A DNA stretch of 64,000 nt from Mayfieldus sp963841445 (GTDB lineage Bacteria; Actinomycetota; Thermoleophilia; Solirubrobacterales; 70-9), in the NCBI GenBank assembly GCA_963841445.1, contig CAWJCP010000002.1, forward strand, positions 1,426,001-1,490,000, written 5' to 3'. Position numbers and translations under genes: made by a program. Under the pieces are notes generated by a model, which was given only the letters and a program-made list of their open reading frames with translations, searched no databases and was not told the DNA's origin. Below are positions 58,913 through 64,000 of this stretch, in pieces. Numbering within the stretch: the first letter of the stretch is position 1; every line of letters begins with the position of its first letter.

Positions 58913-59527
58913 TCACTTCGCCTTCAGCGGGCCGGTGAGGTAGCGCTGCAGATTCGGGGCGATTGTCCGGATCACGTCCTCGGACGGCAGCGAAGCGAGC
59001 GGCTCGGTGGCGACGATGTGGCGGGCCATGACCAGGCCGACCATCTGCGAGTTGATCAGGTTGGCGCGCAGCTCGGGCTGATCGGCGTCGATCGCTTCCG
59101 CGATCGGGATGAGCACATGACTTGACACCACGTCGCGGGCGGCGCCGGCCGCCTCTGGCCCGGATACCGCCGCGCGGACGATCCCCGTGATGGTCCTGCG
59201 GCTGTCGGGATCGTCGAGTACTCCAAGCACCCACTCAGCCAGCCGCTCCCCCAGCTTCGAGCGCGGGCCGGCGACGATCTGGGGCATCGCCTCGTCGAGA
59301 TCGAAGGGGAGGACGGTTACCGCTGCGAAAAGCTCCTGCTTGGAGCCGAAGAAGTGGCTGACCAGTGCCGGGTCGACCCTGGCGTCGGCGGCGATGCCGC
59401 GGATCGTCGCGCGGTCATAACCGCGTTCCGCGAACTGGCGCCTGGCCGCCTCCGCGATCGCCTCGCGACTGCCGCTCTTTCCGGGCCGCCGCCCGGTTCG
59501 CTGTCGTTTCCGTGAGGCCACTGACAC
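58913..59527 (-). CDS. TetR-family regulator divergent from MFS exporter
   Basis: A 204-residue repressor. The N-terminus is strongly basic (RKRQRTGRRPGKSGSREAI). The helix-turn-helix is GYDRATIRGIAADARVDPAL and VSHFFGSKQELFAAV. The C-terminal domain (VLGVLDDPDSRRTITGIVRA, LIPIAEAIDADQPELRANLI) is TetR_C-like. GTG 59527 or the in-frame GTG 59521 could start it. A TATACT sits about nine bases before the latter, suggesting a leaderless transcript. It is divergent from the MFS gene with a shared control region, the usual layout for a drug-responsive repressor/exporter pair. Confidence 0.9.
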   Translation of the reverse strand: MSVASRKRQRTGRRPGKSGSREAIAEAARRQFAERGYDRATIRGIAADARVDPALVSHFFGSKQELFAAVTVLPFDLDEAMPQIVAGPRSKLGERLAEWVLGVLDDPDSRRTITGIVRAAVSGPEAAGAARDVVSSHVLIPIAEAIDADQPELRANLINSQMVGLVMARHIVATEPLASLPSEDVIRTIAPNLQRYLTGPLKAK

Positions 59528-59545
59528 CAGTATAAGTCATCGGGT

Positions 59546-59574
59546 GTTGACATTTAACTCAACGGGCGTAGAGT
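59546..59574 (+). promoter_or_regulatory. Sigma70-type promoter with overlapping dyad upstream of MFS exporter
   Basis: TTGACA (59547-59552), a 16-base spacer, TAGAGT (59569-59574). GTTGA-N8-TCAAC (59546-59563) overlaps the -35 and could be the operator of the divergent TetR protein. Confidence 0.45.
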
Positions 59575-59610
59575 TCTACGTATGTTGAATTTGGCATCGG
59601 TCCCGCTGAG

Positions 59611-59637
59611 AGTCACAGATCGAGTCTCCCTCTCGTC
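59611..59637 (+). promoter_or_regulatory. ECF41-type promoter candidate upstream of MFS exporter
   Basis: AGTCACA (59611-59617), 16-base spacer, CGTC (59634-59637), 32 bases before the ATG at 59670. It matches the ECF41 consensus as I recall it, TGTCACA-N16-CGTC, in six of seven -35 bases and all four -10 bases. The same element lies ahead of the sigma-factor operon. Confidence 0.6.
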
Positions 59638-59669
59638 TCTCAGTCGGCCCCGACACACGGAGGCTTCTC

Positions 59670-61256
59670 ATGGAACGCAAGTGGTGGACCCTGATCGCCG
59701 TCTCGGTGGCGACATTCATGCTTCTGCTCGACATCACGGTAGTGAACGTGTCGCTGCCCTCGATCCGCGCCGATCTCGGCGCCAGCTTCACCGATCTGCA
59801 GTGGGTGGTGGACGCCTACGCGCTCACCCTCGCCGCACTTGTTCTGACGGCCGGCTCGCTCGCTGATCGCCTCGGGCGTCGCCGGGTCTTCGCGGCGGGC
59901 CTCGGGGTCTTCTCGATCGCGTCGCTGCTCTGCGCCCTGGCGCCAGATCCGACATTCCTGAACGCCGCGCGGGCGTTTCAGGGCATCGGTGGCGCGGCCA
60001 TGTTCGCCGTCTCGCTGGCGTTGATCGCACAGGAGTTCCCCGCCGGTCGGGAGCGCGGCACGGCAATGGGTATCTATGGGGCGTCGATTGGCGCCGCCGT
60101 GGCCGTCGGTCCGCTGGTCGGCGGCGCGCTGACCGACTCGCTGGGGTGGCAGTCGGTCTTCTACCTGAACGTCCCGATCGGCATCGCAGCAATCGCGGTC
60201 ACCTACTGGAAGCTGCGCGAGAGCCGCGACCCGCGCTCCACTCGCATCGACTGGGGAGGCGTGGCGACCTTCAGCGGGGCGCTGCTCCTGCTGGTGTTTG
60301 CGCTGGTGCGCGGGAACGACGAGGGCTGGGGCAGCACGCTGATCGTGGCCATGCTCACGGGCGCGGCCGTCCTGATGGCTGCGTTCGTCGCCGTCGAGCG
60401 TCGCGCTGCCGAGCCGATGCTTCCACTCGAGCTGTTCAAGCTGCCTTCGTTCACGGGGGTCCAGATCGCGGCGTTCGCCCTCTCGGGCTCGGCGTTCGCG
60501 CTCTTCCTGTACCTGACCCTCTACCTGCAGAACTATCTCGGCTACTCGCCGTTCGAGGCCGGGTTGCGATACCTGCCGATAACGATCGCGAGCTTCATGG
60601 CAGCGCCCGTGGCCGGTCTGCTCCTCTCGCGGGTCCCGGCCCGGCTGCTGCTGAGCGGTGGCCTGGCGGCTGCGGGAGTCGGGCTGCTGCTGCAGGCGGG
60701 TGTCCATGCAAACAGCGAGTGGACCACCCTTCTCGGCGGGTTCCTGGTGCTCGGGTTCGCCATCGGGATGCTGAATCCGGTGATCGCCGATGTCGCGCTC
60801 AGCGTCGTCCCCAAGGAGCACAGCGGCATGGCGGCGGGGATCAACGACACTTTCCGCCAGGTGGGGATCGCCGTCGGTATCGCGGTCTGGGGGGCCATCT
60901 TCGTTGGACGTGGCGCCGACAAGGTCGCCGAGTTGACCGCCGGCACCCCTGCGGGGAGCGCTGATCATCCGCGCCAACTCGCCGAGGCGGTGTCATCCGG
61001 AAACCTCGACCAGGCCCTGGCGACTGTGCCGTCCGCCCAGCGGGCGGCGGTCTCGCACGCAGCCCACGAGGGGTTCCTGACCGGGTTCAACGACGTGCTC
61101 ACGGCGGGGGCGCTGCTCTGCTTCGCCGGCGCAGCGCTGGTGCTGTGGCTCGTGCGAGAGCGCGAGATCGCGCGCGAGCCCCTGGAGCCCGACCGCGCGC
61201 CCGACGCCAAGCGAGAGGTCGAGCCCGAGCCGGTGCCCGAGGCAGCGGTCGCCTGA
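59670..61256 (+). CDS. MFS drug exporter, DHA2 (EmrB/QacA) family
   Basis: A 528-residue exporter with 14 membrane segments. Motifs: LDITVVNVSLPSIRADLGAS (motif D1), WVVDAYALTLAALVLTAGSL, ADRLGRRRVFAAGL (motif A), GAAMFAVSLALIAQEF with PAGRERGTAMGIYGASIGAA (motif C region, VGPLVGGAL). It expels drugs or toxic compounds by proton antiport. The C-terminal tail is acidic. It is divergent from the TetR gene and preceded by two candidate promoters, sigma70-type and ECF41-type, so it may be controlled by both TetR and the sigma factor at 62595. Confidence 0.93.
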   Translation: MERKWWTLIAVSVATFMLLLDITVVNVSLPSIRADLGASFTDLQWVVDAYALTLAALVLTAGSLADRLGRRRVFAAGLGVFSIASLLCALAPDPTFLNAARAFQGIGGAAMFAVSLALIAQEFPAGRERGTAMGIYGASIGAAVAVGPLVGGALTDSLGWQSVFYLNVPIGIAAIAVTYWKLRESRDPRSTRIDWGGVATFSGALLLLVFALVRGNDEGWGSTLIVAMLTGAAVLMAAFVAVERRAAEPMLPLELFKLPSFTGVQIAAFALSGSAFALFLYLTLYLQNYLGYSPFEAGLRYLPITIASFMAAPVAGLLLSRVPARLLLSGGLAAAGVGLLLQAGVHANSEWTTLLGGFLVLGFAIGMLNPVIADVALSVVPKEHSGMAAGINDTFRQVGIAVGIAVWGAIFVGRGADKVAELTAGTPAGSADHPRQLAEAVSSGNLDQALATVPSAQRAAVSHAAHEGFLTGFNDVLTAGALLCFAGAALVLWLVREREIAREPLEPDRAPDAKREVEPEPVPEAAVA

Positions 61257-61264
61257 GCGTTTCG

Positions 61265-61297
61265 GATGGCGGCCCGGTCACAAATCGGGCCGCCATC
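61265..61297. terminator. Strong hairpin after MFS exporter, overlapping the next promoter
   Basis: GATGGCGGCCCG and CGGGCCGCCATC form a perfect 12-bp stem around the loop GTCACAAAT, eight bases after the exporter's stop. There is no T-tract. The ECF41-type -35 element lies in the loop. Confidence 0.65.
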
Positions 61298-61302
61298 TCG
61301 TC
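61276..61302 (+). promoter_or_regulatory. ECF41-type promoter candidate of the sigma-factor operon
   Basis: GGTCACA (61276-61282), 16-base spacer, CGTC (61299-61302), 28 bases before the ATG at 61331. Spacing and distance to start match the site at 59611-59637. The spacer forms the right arm of the hairpin at 61265-61297. Confidence 0.6.
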
Positions 61303-61330
61303 TGATCAATAGGAAACGAAAGGAGACACC

Positions 61331-61639
61331 ATGAACAGCCAACGAGGTGAGGTCCTCGATGAGGTGTCGAAGTGGACCGTCGGCCTGGGCATCGTGACCA
61401 TGGCGCTGGCGCCGCTTTCGATTCCCATCATCGCCCTGACGGCGGTGGCGCTGATCCCGCTGGTGCTTCCGCTGCTCGCAATCGCCCTGATCGCCGCCCT
61501 CGCCTACGTTCCGTTCCTGCTGGTCCGGGGCGCGATGCGCCGCATCGGCGGTCGCCGGAGGCACACCCGCAACCCGGTGGAGCAACGAGCTCCTGTCGCG
61601 CCAGTCACAGGCCGGCTCGGGATCTCGTCGCGATCATGA
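61331..61639 (+). CDS. Small membrane protein of the ECF41 operon
   Basis: A 102-residue protein. Two adjoining hydrophobic stretches (VGLGIVTMALAPLSIPIIAL and ALIPLVLPLLAIALIAALAY, VPFLLV) form two or three helices, followed by a basic tail (RGAMRRIGGRRRHTRN). No named family. ATG 61331 follows AAAGGAGACACC. It is the first gene of the operon with the epimerase-like protein and the sigma factor and could be a membrane sensor or anchor for them, but that is speculation. Confidence 0.72.
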   Translation: MNSQRGEVLDEVSKWTVGLGIVTMALAPLSIPIIALTAVALIPLVLPLLAIALIAALAYVPFLLVRGAMRRIGGRRRHTRNPVEQRAPVAPVTGRLGISSRS

Positions 61640-61653
61640 GAGGAGAAGGAACG

Positions 61654-62592
61654 ATGAACGTCTTTGTCGCAGGAGGAACCGGAGCGATTGGCAAGCAGCT
61701 CATCCCCCAGCTCGTCGACGCGCGCCACGAGGTCGTGGCGACGACGCGCTCGGCGGGGGGAGCCGAGGTGGTGCAGGAGCTCGGCGCCGAGCCGGCGATC
61801 GTCGACGGGCTCGACGAGCGCGGGATGGTCGAGGCGGTGAAGCAGGCGAGGCCCGAGGTTGTGATCCACGAGATGACGGCACTCGCCGGCATGGCAGACC
61901 TGCGCCATTTCGATCGCACGTTTGCGAAGACGAACGAGCTTCGCACCAAGGGCACCGACAACCTCATTCGCGCGGCGCAAGAGGCCGGCGCCCGGCGGTT
62001 GATCGTGCAGAGCTTCGCGGGCTGGCCGACCATTCGCGAGGGCGCCGCGGTCAAGACCGAGGAGGACCCCCTCGACCCCAATCCGCCGAAGTGGATGCGG
62101 GAGTCGATGGTGGCGTTTCGCCACCTCGAACGGACGGTGCCGGCGGCGGAGGGCCTCGAGGGCGTCGTCCTGCGCTACGGCGGTCTGTACGGGCCGGGCA
62201 CCGGGATGGGGTCGAGCGAGGTGCTCGAGCTGTTCCGGAAGCGCCGGTTCCCGATCGTGGGCGACGGCGCCGGCGTATGGTCATTCGTCCATGTCAAAGA
62301 CGCCGCGTCGGCCACCGTCGCCGCGCTCGACAACGGGGCACCTGGCATCTACAACGTCGTCGACGACGAGCCGGCGCCGGCCCGGGACTGGATCCCCTAC
62401 CTGGCGGAGGTGGTCGGCGCAAAGCCTCCCCGGCGGATACCGGCGTGGCTCGGCCGGATCGTCGCGGGCGAGGTCCCGGTGATGATGATGACCAGCGCCC
62501 GCGGCTCCTCGAACGAGAAGGCGAAGCGCGAGCTCCACTGGCATCCCCGCTATCAGAGCTGGCGCGAGGGTTTCGCGAACGGGATGGCCTGA
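61654..62592 (+). CDS. NAD-dependent epimerase/dehydratase-family protein
   Basis: A 312-residue atypical or extended SDR. The start VFVAGGTGAIGKQLIPQLVD is the nucleotide loop GxxGxxG. VLRYGGLYGPGTGMGSSEVL, FVHVKDAASATVAALD and IYNVVDDEPAPARDWIPYLA are typical of the NAD(P)-binding epimerase family. A canonical YxxxK is not obvious, so it may be a non-catalytic or atypical reductase. Oxidoreductases and epimerases are the usual neighbours and targets of ECF41 sigma factors. Start ATG 61654 after AGGAGAAGGA. Confidence 0.88.
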   Translation: MNVFVAGGTGAIGKQLIPQLVDARHEVVATTRSAGGAEVVQELGAEPAIVDGLDERGMVEAVKQARPEVVIHEMTALAGMADLRHFDRTFAKTNELRTKGTDNLIRAAQEAGARRLIVQSFAGWPTIREGAAVKTEEDPLDPNPPKWMRESMVAFRHLERTVPAAEGLEGVVLRYGGLYGPGTGMGSSEVLELFRKRRFPIVGDGAGVWSFVHVKDAASATVAALDNGAPGIYNVVDDEPAPARDWIPYLAEVVGAKPPRRIPAWLGRIVAGEVPVMMMTSARGSSNEKAKRELHWHPRYQSWREGFANGMA

Positions 62593-62594
62593 CC

Positions 62595-63518
62595 ATGGAA
62601 GCGACGATGTTCGAGGAGCTGCGGCCGAAGGCGTTCGGCGTTGCCTACCGGCTGCTCGGCAGCGTCAGCGAGGCGGAGGACGTGGTCCAGGAGGCCTTCC
62701 TCCGCCTCTACCGCGCGTTCGAGGAGGGCGAGCAGATCGAGTCGCCCGAGGCCTACCTGGTCACGGTGACCACCCGCCTCGGAATCGACGAGCTGCGTTC
62801 GGCGCGGGCCCGCCGCGAGGTCTACGTCGGCGAGTGGTTGCCCGAGCCCATCCTCACCACCGAGGACGACGATCCCGCCCGTCACGCCGAGATCGCTGAG
62901 TCGCTCTCGGTTGGCCTGCTCGTCGTGCTCGAGACCCTCTCACCCGAGCAGCGCGCCGTCTTCTTGCTGCGCGAGGTCTTCGACTATCCCTACGAGCGCA
63001 TCGCCGAGATCCTCGGCAAGAGCGTGGACGCCACCCGCAAGCTTGCCAGCCGCGCCCGCGAGCACGTCGGCGAGCGGGAGCCCCGCTTCGAGACGAGCCG
63101 CGAACAGCGCGAGCGGCTCGTCCACCGCTTCGTCGATGCCTTCGAGCAGGGAAACCTCGGGGCGCTCGAGGGTCTGCTCGCCGCGGACGCCGCCCTGCGC
63201 GGCGATGGCGGCGGCAAGGTGCCGGCGCTTGCGCGGACAATCCGCGGGAGGCTCACCGTCGCGCGCCAGCTGCGGACCTTCTCCCGGCTTGCCGAGCGCG
63301 TTGGGATCGTCGCCTTCCGCGAGGTCGAGGTGAACGGTGAGCCGGGACTGGTCACGCTCGACGCCGAGGGCAAGCTCGTCAATGTGATGGCGATCGAGAT
63401 CCGCGCCGGCCAGATCCTGTCCGTGAACTCGATCGTCAATCCCGACAAGCTGCGACACCTCGGCCCGATCAGCGACCTGCCGGCGCAATTTCAAGGGTTT
63501 CAGCGGGACGCCGGGTGA
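62595..63518 (+). CDS. ECF41-group RNA polymerase sigma factor (SigJ-like)
   Basis: A 307-residue sigma factor. Region 2 is AFGVAYRLLGSVSEAEDVVQ, EAFLRLYRAFE (residues 12-45). Region 4 is LSPEQRAVFLLREVFDYPYE, RIAEILGKSVDATRKL. Between them the linker carries the group-specific WLPEP motif. The C-terminus is a fused SnoaL-like domain (HRFVDAFEQGNLGALEGLLA) with the DGGGK motif (residues about 198-202). In ECF41 factors this domain takes the place of an anti-sigma factor and modulates activity. It starts two bases after the epimerase stop. The two nGTCACA-N16-CGTC sites nearby are its likely targets, so the operon is probably autoregulated. Confidence 0.93.
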   Translation: MEATMFEELRPKAFGVAYRLLGSVSEAEDVVQEAFLRLYRAFEEGEQIESPEAYLVTVTTRLGIDELRSARARREVYVGEWLPEPILTTEDDDPARHAEIAESLSVGLLVVLETLSPEQRAVFLLREVFDYPYERIAEILGKSVDATRKLASRAREHVGEREPRFETSREQRERLVHRFVDAFEQGNLGALEGLLAADAALRGDGGGKVPALARTIRGRLTVARQLRTFSRLAERVGIVAFREVEVNGEPGLVTLDAEGKLVNVMAIEIRAGQILSVNSIVNPDKLRHLGPISDLPAQFQGFQRDAG

Positions 63519-63587
63519 TGCCGGCGTCGAGCGATCCGCCGATCAATGTTGCCGGCGCCGAGCCGCCGGCGCTGGAAAGGAAGAACC

Positions 63588-64000
63588 ATGCAGACCGAAA
63601 ACAGCAGCCAGAGGATCGCCGTCACCGGAGCCACCGGCCGGGTCGGATCGCCTCTCGTTGAGATCCTCGAGCAGCGCGGACACGACGTGGTCCCGATCGC
63701 GCGTTCTGAGGGTGTCGACGTGGTCAGCGGCGAAGGTCTCGACGCGGCGCTCGCCGGGGTCGAGACGATCATCGATGCGGCCACCGGGCCTTCGCCCGAT
63801 CAGGACGAGGCGACCGCCTTCTTCTCCGCATCGGCACGCAATCTCCAGCGAGTCGGCGCAGCAGCAGGGGTGAAGCGGATCGTCCTCGTCTCGATCATCG
63901 GCATCGACAAGTTTCAGGGCGGCTACAACGCGGCGAAGATGGCTCAGGAGCAGACCCTGCTCGAAGGCCCGCTCCCGGTCCGGATCGTCCGCGCGGCCCA
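63588..64000 (+). CDS. NmrA-like NAD(P)-binding protein, 3' partial
   Basis: The frame continues past the window. The visible 137 residues begin with IAVTGATGRVGSPLVEILEQ (nucleotide loop), then DVVPIARSEGVDVVSGEGLD and VKRIVLVSIIGIDKFQGGYN with YNAAKMAQEQTLL (the YxxxK position). This is an atypical SDR, as in NmrA/NAD(P)H-binding proteins. It lies 69 bases after the sigma factor and is probably in the same operon, with GGAAAGGAAG as ribosome site. Its function is probably redox-linked, but the end of the protein is not visible. Confidence 0.88.
   Translation, partial: MQTENSSQRIAVTGATGRVGSPLVEILEQRGHDVVPIARSEGVDVVSGEGLDAALAGVETIIDAATGPSPDQDEATAFFSASARNLQRVGAAAGVKRIVLVSIIGIDKFQGGYNAAKMAQEQTLLEGPLPVRIVRAA

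Noticed and set aside
58402..58938. Plus-strand open frame ending ..VGLEPTKHAAEAA
   Set aside because: The end is the antisense of a tRNA T arm, a known source of spurious proteins, and the rest is antisense to small minus-strand genes.
1..64000. CRISPR arrays, transposase or phage genes
   Set aside because: No regularly spaced direct repeats with unique spacers, and no integrase, transposase, capsid or terminase motifs were seen; repeat clusters are hairpin units without spacers.

Overview
The window is high-GC bacterial chromosome with tightly packed genes on both strands, many GTG starts and several likely leaderless genes. The gene content suggests a high-GC actinobacterium, probably of the Thermoleophilia/Solirubrobacterales type. 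This is an inference from overall character: a succinate dehydrogenase with a cysteine-rich CCG subunit, an AidB-type acyl-CoA dehydrogenase, a split LigD-like module, an Rv2578c-type radical SAM protein and an ECF41 sigma factor. No rRNA, CRISPR array, transposase or integrase was found.

Layout, 1-16 kb: a partial lysyl-oxidase-like protein with a degenerate copper site; a TetR regulator; two metallo-beta-lactamase-fold hydrolases; an hsp20-lon operon whose lon 3' end runs into a decayed glycosyltransferase; a fatty-acid hydroxylase; a D-2-hydroxyacid dehydrogenase; TCA genes mdh and icd (icd frameshifted); a frameshifted AidB-like acyl-CoA dehydrogenase; an M28 peptidase; and a site-2 protease. 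16-26 kb: sdhA-sdhB-sdhE(CCG), a dense hairpin-repeat cluster, two cation/anion transporters with a CBS protein, and lysC-asd. 26-37 kb: a PadR-MMPL efflux pair, MerR and degenerate GGDEF signalling proteins, the dnaX-ybaB-recR replication/repair cluster with the SRP RNA nearby, and an adenylate cyclase. 37-46 kb: tRNA-Val(CAC), a sulfatase-like enzyme, BrkB, GST-like, YqgE, zinc alcohol dehydrogenase, DUF202, SDR, and an HD-GYP gene broken by many frameshifts. 46-54 kb: an MFS exporter joined to a complete oligopeptide ABC importer (SBP, C, B, D, F). 54-59 kb: a LigD-like phosphoesterase/pseudoligase translationally coupled to an intact ATP-dependent ligase, a VOC protein, a radical SAM protein, YtoQ and NTF2-like proteins, and a tRNA 3'-end fragment. 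59-64 kb: a TetR/MFS pair followed by an ECF41 sigma-factor operon.

The most system-like locus is 59.5-64 kb. The ECF41 sigma factor carries WLPEP and DGGGK motifs. It sits in an operon with a small membrane protein and two NAD(P)-binding proteins. Both the operon and the upstream drug exporter have an nGTCACA-N16-CGTC element about 30 bases before their start codons, which fits an ECF41 regulon.

Several conserved genes (icd, aidB-like, the NhaD/ArsB-like transporter, HD-GYP) carry apparent single-base insertions. I read these as more likely base-call or assembly errors than pseudogenes, but raw reads are needed to tell. Two dispersed hairpin repeat families, a 164-base inverted-repeat leader and a 27-base tandem direct repeat are the main non-coding structures.
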